Source: Flavobacterium cupreum
Lineage (GTDB): Bacteria; Bacteroidota; Bacteroidia; Flavobacteriales; Flavobacteriaceae
Reading direction: 5' to 3'
Assembly (NCBI RefSeq): GCF_003996965.1
Contig: NZ_QWDM01000015.1
Span: 62,001 to 126,000, forward strand
Length of the DNA: 64,000 nucleotides
Shown here: positions 1 through 9,503 of the stretch, one piece after another
Layout: each line of letters begins with the position of its first letter
Numbering within the stretch: the first letter of the stretch is position 1
Translations under genes and position numbers: made by a program
The notes under the pieces: generated by a model
What the model was told of the DNA's origin: nothing
What the model saw: the letters and a program-made list of their open reading frames with translations, nothing else
Database searches by the model: none

Positions 1-3000
1 AGACATGAAAGTTTACGAACTTCTTTCGTACTGGACCATAATTATGAGCCTGTACAGAAAGTACTGGAAAAATTTGAATTCGAACTTACTCATATTAAAG
101 CCGATGAACAAGGTTTAAAAGAAATTGTTGCTGATTTCTCATACGCTTTCAATCTTGCGAAAGCGCCATTGGTACGAGCTAAGCTGGTAGAAGTGGAAGC
201 AAATAGATTTATTCTGTTAATGGATGTACATCATATTATTTTTGACGGAATTTCAATGCAGGTATTTTTGAGGGATCTGGTTTCGCTCTACAGCAAACAG
301 GAATTGCCGGAACTTACTTTGCAATACAAGGATTATGCAGACTGGTACTTTAGCGATGACTACCAAAAGAATCTTTCTTCTCAAAAAGCATTTTGGCTAG
401 ATGAGTTAAATGGATTTAAAAACACAGCGATCCTTCCTGCCGATTTTAAAAAATCAAATAAAATTTCATTTGAAGGAGCCTACGCCAATTTTTCCATTAC
501 AGGAAAACGAAGAAATGCGCTGGACGAAATTGCCAGAAAATCTGAATCTTCCCTGTTTAGTGTACTTACGTCCTTGTATAGTATTTTGCAGGCCAAACTA
601 ACCGGTGTCGATGATTTGGCAATTGGTACGCCTGTAGCCGGAAGACGTCACTGGAGTTTAGACAATATGATCGGTATGTTTGTCAATACACTGGCCATAC
701 GAATCAACTTAAAAAATGAAACAAGCTTTACGGATTATTTAAAAGAAGTGAGTTCAAAAGTGGTGAATTGTTTTGATAATCAGGAATATCCATTCGAAAC
801 ATTACTGGATGATCTGGGTTCAAGACAAAGTAATGAGATGAATCCATTATTTAATACACTTATTACATTAGATAATTTTGAGCAGACCGAAGTGGTAATA
901 AATGGGCTGGAGATAAAGCCTTTTGAGATCAATAAATCGACCTCGAAGTTTGATTTGATTATGCATTTTAGCGAAAAAGAAAAAGAGCTAGCCTGCACAT
1001 TTGAATACAGCACCCAATTATTTAAGAAAGAAACCGTTGAGAGATTCTTTGATTATTTTATAAATATATTAGATCAGGTAATTGAAAATGAGTCGATTAT
1101 TATTGATAAAATAACGCTTCTTGATCAGGAGAGCAGCAAAGAATTATTACAGCTCAATGATTACACAAATGTAGCCTTTCCGGAAGCCCTTAATTTAATA
1201 GAGGCATTTGAAAATCAGGTTGCTAAAAGCCAGGATGCTGTCGCTTTGGTTTTTGGAGAAGACACCCTGTCTTATAAGGAAGTAAATGAAAAAGCCAATA
1301 AAGTCGCCAGGTTGTTAAGATCCAAAGGATTAGAACGCGAGGCAGTGGTGGGAATATTAATGGAGAAAAGTTTTGACGTTATTATCGGAATGCTTGGTAT
1401 CCTTAAAGCAGGCGGGGCTTATGTTCCAATCGATGTAAACTATCCGCAAAACCGCATTGATTACATTGTAGAAAACAGCGGACTTAAAATGGTGCTTACG
1501 ATTCCGGAATTTGAAAACGTTATAAGCCAGAAAGAAGTAGCCATTATATTTAGCGCTGAGGCAGATACAATTGAGGATACCTCAAACCTGGATATCGTTA
1601 ATGCCCCTAATGATATGTGTTATATCATATATACTTCAGGGACAACCGGAGCTCCGAAAGGCGTAATGGTAGAACATAGAAATGTCGTGCGACTTCTTTT
1701 TAATGAAGAATTCCAATTTGATTTTAGTGATAAAGATGTCTGGACCATGTTCCACAGCCATTGTTTCGACTTTAGCGTTTGGGAAATGTACGGACCCCTG
1801 CTTTACGGCGGTACTTTGATTATAATTTCCAATGAAGAAGCAAGAGATCCTTCCAGATTTGTGAAAATACTGGAAGATCATAAAGTCACGGTTTTAAATC
1901 AGACCCCAACGTCATTTTATAATTTAATTAGAGAAAGCATTGAAAAAAATGTAAACCTCCATGATTTGCGCTATGTGATTTTTGGCGGTGAGGCACTAAT
2001 GCCATCCAAATTAAATCACTGGAGAGATTTATATCCAAATACAAAACTGATCAATATGTATGGCATTACGGAAGTAACCGTGCATATGACCTATAAAGAA
2101 ATAGGGGAAGCCGAAATACAGCGCAGCATCAGTAATATCGGGAAAGCGTTGCCTACAGGATCTGTTTATTTATTAGACAACAATATGAAGCCGGTACCCG
2201 TTGGAGTGATTGGAGAAATATATGTTGGAGGAGAAGGTGTAGCCCGTGGTTATATGAATAATAAAGAATTGACAGATTCCAGGTTTATAGCCAATCCTTT
2301 TAAAGAGGGTGATCGTTTATACAAATCCGGTGATTTGGCGGTACTATTGGCGAATGGAGACTTAGAATATAAGAGACGTTCCGACAACCAAATACAACTG
2401 AAAGGATTTAGAATTGAGTTAAAAGAAATCGAACATCATTTATACCAGCACGAACTTATCGAGAATGCCGTTGTAATTATGAGAGTGTCAAAAAAGGAAG
2501 AGCCTTATTTATGTGCCTATTACATTGCTGAAGAAGAACTGGATATCAATAACCTGAGATCTTATTTAGAAGAACTGCTGCCACATTATATGATTCCGTC
2601 CTTCTATGTTAAGATTGATGAGATGCCATTTACCTCCAACAATAAAATAGATACCGCCAGATTGCCGGAACCGAAAATTGGATTTGTGGGTAATTATATC
2701 GCACCTGTAAGCGAGGAAGAAAAAATCATGTGCGAGATTTGGGCGAAATACATGGAGATAGAACAGGTCGGAATAATGGATAATTTCTTTAGTCTGGGCG
2801 GAGATTCATTGAGAGCGATAGCCTTAATAGCTACGATAAACGAAAAACTGTCCGCTTCCTTAATGATTGCAGACCTCTATTCTTTCCCAACCATCAAAGA
2901 ACTTGTCGTAGCCTTAAAGTCAAACAAAGGGGAAGAACATATGTTCCTGAAGAAAGAGGCCGAAAAAGAACTTCAGCTTTTTCAGGCAACGTACAGAGAA

Positions 3001-6000
3001 CAAAATGAATTTTTAGATAACTATGAAGAGGTATATCCTATGAATGGTATCGAGAAAGGAATGGTGTACTATTCATTATTGGGAAACACAGACAGTATTC
3101 ATAATATTTTATATCATGAACAAAATATGTATGATGTGCCATTTGACAATTTTGATTTTGAGATTTTCAAATTCACCCTGCACATGATGATTAAAAAGCA
3201 CAGTGAACTAAGAAAAATATACGATTTAAAAAACCTGGCGCATATCATATTAAAAGAAATTGAACCTGATGTTCATTTTATCGATATATGCCATTTAAAC
3301 AAAGAAGAGCAGGATAAATTTATAGAAGATAAGTTAGAAGAAGAAAAACTAAGAACAACAGAATTATCACTTTCCCTAATCTGGAGAATGCATATTATAA
3401 AAGTGCGTGAAGGTTTTCAGTACCTGCTGTTTGATTTCAACCACTCCTTATTTGACGGATGGAGTTTAGCTTCGTTTTTAACAGAACTAAATAATACAGC
3501 CATAGCCCTTAAAAAGGATATAAGTTATCTTCCAAGACAAATTAACGGTAGTTATAAGGACCAGATACTGGGTGAACTGGCAGCGATTAAAAGCGAATCC
3601 AGCAAAAATTACTGGCAAAAAGAATTGTCGGGTTACAATCGTTTTGAATTATTCCCAACCGGTAAACCGCATATATTTATTACGGATGACCATGATTTCG
3701 GAAGAGAATACAGAAAAAAACTGGAAGCAGCCGCGAGTAAATTCAATACAAGCTTTAAACATTTATGCTTTTCTGCCATTATCTATTCTTTAAGAAAACT
3801 AAATTTTGAGAATGATATAACGATGGGAGTTGTGACTAATATCAGACCCTTAATTCCGGATGGGGAATATCTTTTGGGCTGCTTTTTAAATACAGTTCCT
3901 TTCAGAGTTCAGATACCTGAAGATTTAACATGGGGAGAATATGTGAATCATATCGAACAAAAATTCACGGAATTAAAATACCATGAGCGCGTACCTTTCT
4001 ATAAAATACTGGAATTTATTGATGAGAAAACCTTTAATGCAAACCCAATTTTTGACGTTAAGATAAACTATATAGATTTTAGGGTATATAATGAGTTCCA
4101 GGGATATGACGAGAATTATTTCGGGCCATCAAATGCACGTACCAGTTATCTAAATGAAAATACGCTGCTTAATCTACATATTATTGCCAACAGTGACGAT
4201 TTTATTTTCCGTATCGTGTATTCTGCATCGTATCTGGAAGCAGAGCAGTCTGCTAAGTTGGCTTCTTATTTTAAAAGCACGCTGGACCAGATATTAAGTG
4301 ATGCAGACCAGAAACAGGCAGATACTTCTGTTCTGAGTGAAGAAGAATACAACTTAGTCACCAAAGAGTTTAATAATACAGAATGTTTCTTTACACAGGA
4401 AGAAACCATTTTAGAGCTGTTTAAGGAACAAGTAAAACAGGTACCTGAAAATGTGGCTGTTGTTTTTGAAGGTGAATCTCTTTCTTACAGTGAGCTGGAT
4501 AGCCTTTCCAATCAGTTAGCTCATAAACTGATTCAGATTGGTGTCACATCTGAAACTCTCGTTCCGATTTGTTTAGATCGTTCTTTTGAAATGATCATTG
4601 GAATTTTAGCCGTTCTAAAAGCAGGAGGAGCGTATGTGCCAATAGATCCGACCTATCCGCAAAACAGAATCGACTATATTTTAGAAGATATCCGGTCCCC
4701 ATTCCTATTAACGGAATCCAAATATGAAAACAGCTTCGGGATACCAAAACTGATCTTAGACGATCCGTCGATCTATGAAAAGCAATCCACATCGGCACCG
4801 GCTGTAGCAATTAGCCAAAACGCGCTGGCATATGTTATTTACACCTCCGGAACCACCGGAAAACCTAAAGGTGTTATGAATACGCATGAAGGTATTTATA
4901 ATAGACTGTCCTGGATGCGTGATCATTATGAGGTAACATCAAAAGACACTATTTTACAGAAAACAAATTTCAGTTTTGATGTATCGGTATGGGAATTAAT
5001 ACTTCCGTTAGTAACCGGGGCAAAATTGGTGTTTGCAAAACCGGAGGGGCATAAAGAGCCAAATTATCTGGAAGAAATATTAGAGAGAGAAAATATTACA
5101 CTAGTCCATTTTGTACCTTCTATGTTAGCGGCATTTCTTATGAATCTGAATAAGTTTAAAGGAGGTCAGCTGAAGCATGTAATTTGTAGTGGGGAAGAAC
5201 TGAAGTCAGCTACTTTAAAAGAGTTTCAGCAAAAACTTCCGGGAATCAGTATTCATAATTTATACGGACCAACCGAGGCTGCTATTGACGTTACCGCAAT
5301 AGAGGTTACAAACCTGAATGAAAGCAGGGTTTCAATAGGTAGTCCTATCGCAAATACGCAAATCTATATTGTAGACAGTGAATGCCGTATTCAGTCAGTT
5401 GGAATGAAAGGAGAATTGTTGATTGGAGGGGTTCAGGTAGCAAAAGGGTATCTTAACAAACCGGAGTTAACAGCTCAGAAATTTATAGAAAATCCGTTTG
5501 ATAAAGAAGACAAATATAAACTGTACAAGACAGGAGATATGGCGAGATGGCTTCCGGATGGTACTATTGAGTATCTGGGAAGAATTGACGGCCAGATCAA
5601 ACTGAGAGGAAACCGAATAGAATTAGGAGAGATCGAAAGTAATTTAACAGATTACCCGGGCATACTTTCTGTTGCAGTTGATTATCGAAAATACAACAAT
5701 GATTATTGTATCGTCGCCTATTATGTTTCCGAAAATGACGAAACACTGGAACTGGAAGAAATAAGAAGCTATCTGACCAAAAGTTTACCGGTGTACATGA
5801 TTCCGTCTTATTTTGTTAAACTTAACGCAATGCCGGTGACTTCCAACGGAAAACTGGATCGTTCTGCATTGCCGGATCCGGAGATAATACAATCAGAAAC
5901 ACATGTAAAACCATCTAATCCGACCGAAGAAAAGTTAGTAGAGATATGGTCTGAAATTTTGAGTATTGAAAAAGAAAAAATAAGTGTCAATACTAACTTT

Positions 6001-6195
6001 TTTGATATCGGCGGGCATTCTTTAAAAGTAATTACGCTGGTAAATGCAATTTTTAAAGTTTTTGCAGTGGATATAGCTTTAAGCCAGATTTTTGAAAAAC
6101 AAACGGTTAAAAGTATCGCAGATTATATCATTACAGTGAAACAGATGGAATCGGACTCAGAGAATAATCAACAAAAAATCAAATTATTAATATGA
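1..6195 (+). CDS. NRPS subunit 1, (C)-A(Thr)-PCP-C-A(Ser)-PCP, 5' end outside window
   Basis: The reading frame is open from base 1, inside a condensation domain (RHESLRTSF at the left edge; HHIIFDG at 229-249), so the gene starts outside the window. Adenylation domain 1 has YTSGTTGAPKG near 1630 and PCP 1 has its phosphopantetheine serine in GGDSL at 2806. A second C domain follows (variant His motif NHSLFDG near 3439), then A domain 2 (YTSGTTGKPKG near 4840) and PCP 2 (serine at 6019 in GGHSL). Aligning the A4-A5 region by eye to GrsA gives DFWNIGMVHK, the classical Thr code, and DVWHISLIDK, a Ser code. No epimerase domain is visible. The protein ends in KIKLLI, a probable docking tail, and its stop overlaps the next start as ATGA. 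The domain calls are secure; the substrates are inferred from established codes. Confidence 0.95.
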   Translation, partial: RHESLRTSFVLDHNYEPVQKVLEKFEFELTHIKADEQGLKEIVADFSYAFNLAKAPLVRAKLVEVEANRFILLMDVHHIIFDGISMQVFLRDLVSLYSKQELPELTLQYKDYADWYFSDDYQKNLSSQKAFWLDELNGFKNTAILPADFKKSNKISFEGAYANFSITGKRRNALDEIARKSESSLFSVLTSLYSILQAKLTGVDDLAIGTPVAGRRHWSLDNMIGMFVNTLAIRINLKNETSFTDYLKEVSSKVVNCFDNQEYPFETLLDDLGSRQSNEMNPLFNTLITLDNFEQTEVVINGLEIKPFEINKSTSKFDLIMHFSEKEKELACTFEYSTQLFKKETVERFFDYFINILDQVIENESIIIDKITLLDQESSKELLQLNDYTNVAFPEALNLIEAFENQVAKSQDAVALVFGEDTLSYKEVNEKANKVARLLRSKGLEREAVVGILMEKSFDVIIGMLGILKAGGAYVPIDVNYPQNRIDYIVENSGLKMVLTIPEFENVISQKEVAIIFSAEADTIEDTSNLDIVNAPNDMCYIIYTSGTTGAPKGVMVEHRNVVRLLFNEEFQFDFSDKDVWTMFHSHCFDFSVWEMYGPLLYGGTLIIISNEEARDPSRFVKILEDHKVTVLNQTPTSFYNLIRESIEKNVNLHDLRYVIFGGEALMPSKLNHWRDLYPNTKLINMYGITEVTVHMTYKEIGEAEIQRSISNIGKALPTGSVYLLDNNMKPVPVGVIGEIYVGGEGVARGYMNNKELTDSRFIANPFKEGDRLYKSGDLAVLLANGDLEYKRRSDNQIQLKGFRIELKEIEHHLYQHELIENAVVIMRVSKKEEPYLCAYYIAEEELDINNLRSYLEELLPHYMIPSFYVKIDEMPFTSNNKIDTARLPEPKIGFVGNYIAPVSEEEKIMCEIWAKYMEIEQVGIMDNFFSLGGDSLRAIALIATINEKLSASLMIADLYSFPTIKELVVALKSNKGEEHMFLKKEAEKELQLFQATYREQNEFLDNYEEVYPMNGIEKGMVYYSLLGNTDSIHNILYHEQNMYDVPFDNFDFEIFKFTLHMMIKKHSELRKIYDLKNLAHIILKEIEPDVHFIDICHLNKEEQDKFIEDKLEEEKLRTTELSLSLIWRMHIIKVREGFQYLLFDFNHSLFDGWSLASFLTELNNTAIALKKDISYLPRQINGSYKDQILGELAAIKSESSKNYWQKELSGYNRFELFPTGKPHIFITDDHDFGREYRKKLEAAASKFNTSFKHLCFSAIIYSLRKLNFENDITMGVVTNIRPLIPDGEYLLGCFLNTVPFRVQIPEDLTWGEYVNHIEQKFTELKYHERVPFYKILEFIDEKTFNANPIFDVKINYIDFRVYNEFQGYDENYFGPSNARTSYLNENTLLNLHIIANSDDFIFRIVYSASYLEAEQSAKLASYFKSTLDQILSDADQKQADTSVLSEEEYNLVTKEFNNTECFFTQEETILELFKEQVKQVPENVAVVFEGESLSYSELDSLSNQLAHKLIQIGVTSETLVPICLDRSFEMIIGILAVLKAGGAYVPIDPTYPQNRIDYILEDIRSPFLLTESKYENSFGIPKLILDDPSIYEKQSTSAPAVAISQNALAYVIYTSGTTGKPKGVMNTHEGIYNRLSWMRDHYEVTSKDTILQKTNFSFDVSVWELILPLVTGAKLVFAKPEGHKEPNYLEEILERENITLVHFVPSMLAAFLMNLNKFKGGQLKHVICSGEELKSATLKEFQQKLPGISIHNLYGPTEAAIDVTAIEVTNLNESRVSIGSPIANTQIYIVDSECRIQSVGMKGELLIGGVQVAKGYLNKPELTAQKFIENPFDKEDKYKLYKTGDMARWLPDGTIEYLGRIDGQIKLRGNRIELGEIESNLTDYPGILSVAVDYRKYNNDYCIVAYYVSENDETLELEEIRSYLTKSLPVYMIPSYFVKLNAMPVTSNGKLDRSALPDPEIIQSETHVKPSNPTEEKLVEIWSEILSIEKEKISVNTNFFDIGGHSLKVITLVNAIFKVFAVDIALSQIFEKQTVKSIADYIITVKQMESDSENNQQKIKLLI

Positions 6196-9100
6196 GGATA
6201 GATGAATACATATCTCATTTAAGAGGTGAAAATATTATCATTACTGTAAAAGAAAATAAAATTGCAGTAGAGGATCCGGATAATATTTTAACGTCTCAGA
6301 TAATTGATGAGCTTACTGTCAGAAGATCAGAAATTATAGATTTTTTCTGCGCCGTAAAAAGTAAAAAAGAATCTTTTGTACCGATTTCCAAAGCTCCTTT
6401 AAGCCGCTATTATCCCTTGTCCTCTGCCCAGCAGCGCATGTATTTTTTGTACGAATTTGATAAAGCAGGAACAACCTATAATATGCCAATGTTTCTAAAG
6501 GTAGAAGGTGATTTTGATTTTTCGCAGCTGGAAAGAACATTTAGGAAGTTAGTAGGCCATCATGAAAGTTTACGCACCCTGTTTGAATTGCAGGAAGGAA
6601 ATCCTGTGCAGCGATTAGCAGATGAAGTTATATTTCCAATTGAATACAGTACGGATGAAGCATATAAAATTAATGATTTTGTACGTCCGTTTGATCTTTC
6701 AAAAGAGCTGCCGTTACGGGTAATAGTAATAAAACAAGCAGAACAGTCCTTTATTTTAGGAATCGATCTGCATCATATTGTCAGCGATGGACGATCGACG
6801 GAAATTTTGATACATGATTTCTGGTCCTTGTATCAGGGAGAGGATTTACAACCTGTAACGGTTCAGTACAAAGATTATGCATTTTGGCAGCAGAACGAGG
6901 CACATCAGGCATTACTCGCAGGTCACAGGTCGTACTGGACAGCACTTTTTTCAGAAGGTTTCTCCGCTCTGGAAATGCCAACAGATTATTCCAGGTCGTT
7001 AGAACAAAGTGATCAGGGAGATACGTATTCGGTTTGTTTTAATAAATCCCAGAGTGATAAGTTACGTGCTTTTGTCAGTAAAGAAGGAGTAACGATGTAT
7101 ACGTTCTTTTTGGCTCTTTACAATATTCTGCTGAGCAGGTTAGCCAACCAGGACGACATAATCATTGGAACTTCCGCTCTTGGTCGTCATCACTCCGATC
7201 TGGAAGGAATAGTCGGGATGTTTGTAAACACACTGGCATTGAGAAATCACGTAGATTCTGATATGAATTTCAAAGATTTCTTATCCACTGTTCAGGAATC
7301 TGTTATGGCTGCTTTTGATCACCAGGCATACCAGTATGAAGAATTGGTAGAAACATTAGGGATATCCCGTACGGCAGGACGTAATCCGTTGTTTGATGTT
7401 TTCTTTTCGTATCAACAGGAACAGGAACGAGTAAAACTTAGTAATTCTGAAATTAAAATTGAGCATTATAATGCATCTCCCAAAATTACGGCCAAATTTG
7501 ACCTGAATCTGGTAGTGTTTGATTCACAGGAAATAAACCTGTCTTTTACCTATCGCACAGATCTGTTTAAAAAATCAAGCATTTCCCGCTTTTCAGAATA
7601 CATGGTTCGCATAGTGGAAGCCGTTCTCGAAGATCCCAAACAATTAATACGCGATATTGAAATATTGTCCGAAAAGGAAAAATCACAGTTGCTGACAGAC
7701 TTTAATAACACAGCTGTAGACTATGATTTTGACCAGACGGTGCTGGATATGTTTGTCGCCCAGTCGGTTAAAACCCCAAATGCAGAAGCAGTTGTTTTTG
7801 GAGCAGAACAGCTTACCTATAAGGAGCTCGATCAGCGTTCAGATCTTTGGGCATCCCATCTTGTGAAATTAGGAGTAGTTTCGGGTTCGATAGTAGGTTT
7901 ACTGTTATCGAGATCAATTGAAATGATTGTAGCGATTCTGGCAGTAATGAAAACCGGAGCAGCATATTTGCCTATAGATCCCGAGCAGCCGTTGTCCCGC
8001 ACACTGCATATGTTGAGCGAAAGTGAAAGTAACATCGTTATTGGGAATTTAGAAAGTATTCCGGAAGAATTGAAACAATCGTACACCTATGCAGAAACAG
8101 ACGTACTGGATAAAGTTACGGGAATAGAAAAGTTCAGTAAGACCGGATTTCCATCTTCTGACGACTTAGCGTATATTATTTATACCTCAGGATCAACCGG
8201 AAAACCGAAAGGAGTACTGACGCAGCATGAAAATGTATCCAATTTTATTCAGCACGAACGTGATTTTTTAAATATAGATGCAACAGACAGCATATTACAA
8301 TTCTCACCATATTATTTTGATGCTTCCGTTAAACAAATCTGGCTGGCACTGACTACCGGGGCAAAACTTGTTTTGGTAGACAAAAGCACCTTAAGCAATG
8401 AAAAACGCTTTATAAACTATCTTGAAAAAAACAAGGTTACCATGCTGAATGCAACACCTTCTTTTTTAAATGGTTTAGAAATTCCGAAGTTGCCCAATCT
8501 GAAACGTATCGTGGCTTCCGGTGAAGAATGCAAGATGAACTTAGCCGGGAGATATTGCAAAGAATACGATTTTTATAATGAATATGGTCCAACAGAAACT
8601 ACGGTAATTGCGGTTTCGTGCAAAATAACCCCCGAAATGACAGGCAGGAAAAACGTCCCTGTCGGAAAGCCAATTGCAAATGCAAAAGCCTTTATTTTAG
8701 ACAACAACCTAAATGTAGTTCCAATAGGATTTACAGGTTCTCTTTATTTGGGTGGCAAAGGATTGTCGAAAGGATATCTAAAACGTCCTGAATTGACTGA
8801 AAGTCAATTTATAAATAATCCATTTGGTGAAGGTAAGTTATATAATACGGGAGATTTGGCAAAATGGCTTCCTGACGGTACTATAGAATTTTTAGGAAGA
8901 GCAGACGACCAGATAAAACTAAATGGCGTAAGGATACAGCTAGGGGAAATTGAAAGTCAGTTAAATACTTTTATAGGTATCAAAGATGCCGTTGTTAGTC
9001 TTCGCGAAATACAAAACAATAAATTTCTGGTGGCCTATTATGTAGCAGAAGACATTATATCCGCTGCTGAATTAAGAAGTTACTTAATAGACCTGCTGCC

Positions 9101-9503
9101 ATTCAGCATGATACCAGGCTATTATCTGCAGCTGGATCAGTTGCCGCTAAGTCCGACAGGTAAACTGGATCGCAGGTTGTTACCCGACCCGCAAAAGAAA
9201 GAGCGAATCTACAACCCTCCATCAAACGACATAGAAAAACAATTGGTAGTAATCTGTTCAGAGCTATTAAATATAGAAATCGAAAAAATTAATGTCGATG
9301 ATGGGTTTTTCGAATTGGGTGGTAATTCTTTAAAAGCAATTTCACTGGTCAATACGATTTATAAAACACTTTCTGTGAAAATTACCCTCAAAGAAATTTT
9401 TATAAAACAAACCATAAGAGAAATCGCGGATTACATCATTACCGTTAATCAGATCAAAAATATAGAGGCAGATATTAAAGGAGAAGTAAAACTTATATTA
9501 TGA
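6192..9503 (+). CDS. NRPS subunit 2, TubC docking-C-A-PCP
   Basis: A single-module synthetase of 1103 residues. Residues 1 to about 55 form a TubC-like N-terminal docking domain (starts MRIDEYISHL, ends near IIDFF). The C domain starts near residue 75 (YYPLSSAQQRMYFLYEF) and carries HHIVSDG. The A domain has YTSGSTGKPKG, YGPTETTV and the A10 motif TGKLDRRLLP; the PCP motif is FFELGGNSLKA. The specificity positions read DAKNVSEVIK, for which I know no exact match. The lysine at position 239 recalls Glu-activating codes of the DAKD type, so an acidic substrate is a guess. The start overlaps the upstream stop by ATGA, and the C-terminal EVKLIL matches the tails of subunits 1 and 3. A role in extension is certain; the substrate is not. 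Confidence 0.95.
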   Translation: MRIDEYISHLRGENIIITVKENKIAVEDPDNILTSQIIDELTVRRSEIIDFFCAVKSKKESFVPISKAPLSRYYPLSSAQQRMYFLYEFDKAGTTYNMPMFLKVEGDFDFSQLERTFRKLVGHHESLRTLFELQEGNPVQRLADEVIFPIEYSTDEAYKINDFVRPFDLSKELPLRVIVIKQAEQSFILGIDLHHIVSDGRSTEILIHDFWSLYQGEDLQPVTVQYKDYAFWQQNEAHQALLAGHRSYWTALFSEGFSALEMPTDYSRSLEQSDQGDTYSVCFNKSQSDKLRAFVSKEGVTMYTFFLALYNILLSRLANQDDIIIGTSALGRHHSDLEGIVGMFVNTLALRNHVDSDMNFKDFLSTVQESVMAAFDHQAYQYEELVETLGISRTAGRNPLFDVFFSYQQEQERVKLSNSEIKIEHYNASPKITAKFDLNLVVFDSQEINLSFTYRTDLFKKSSISRFSEYMVRIVEAVLEDPKQLIRDIEILSEKEKSQLLTDFNNTAVDYDFDQTVLDMFVAQSVKTPNAEAVVFGAEQLTYKELDQRSDLWASHLVKLGVVSGSIVGLLLSRSIEMIVAILAVMKTGAAYLPIDPEQPLSRTLHMLSESESNIVIGNLESIPEELKQSYTYAETDVLDKVTGIEKFSKTGFPSSDDLAYIIYTSGSTGKPKGVLTQHENVSNFIQHERDFLNIDATDSILQFSPYYFDASVKQIWLALTTGAKLVLVDKSTLSNEKRFINYLEKNKVTMLNATPSFLNGLEIPKLPNLKRIVASGEECKMNLAGRYCKEYDFYNEYGPTETTVIAVSCKITPEMTGRKNVPVGKPIANAKAFILDNNLNVVPIGFTGSLYLGGKGLSKGYLKRPELTESQFINNPFGEGKLYNTGDLAKWLPDGTIEFLGRADDQIKLNGVRIQLGEIESQLNTFIGIKDAVVSLREIQNNKFLVAYYVAEDIISAAELRSYLIDLLPFSMIPGYYLQLDQLPLSPTGKLDRRLLPDPQKKERIYNPPSNDIEKQLVVICSELLNIEIEKINVDDGFFELGGNSLKAISLVNTIYKTLSVKITLKEIFIKQTIREIADYIITVNQIKNIEADIKGEVKLIL

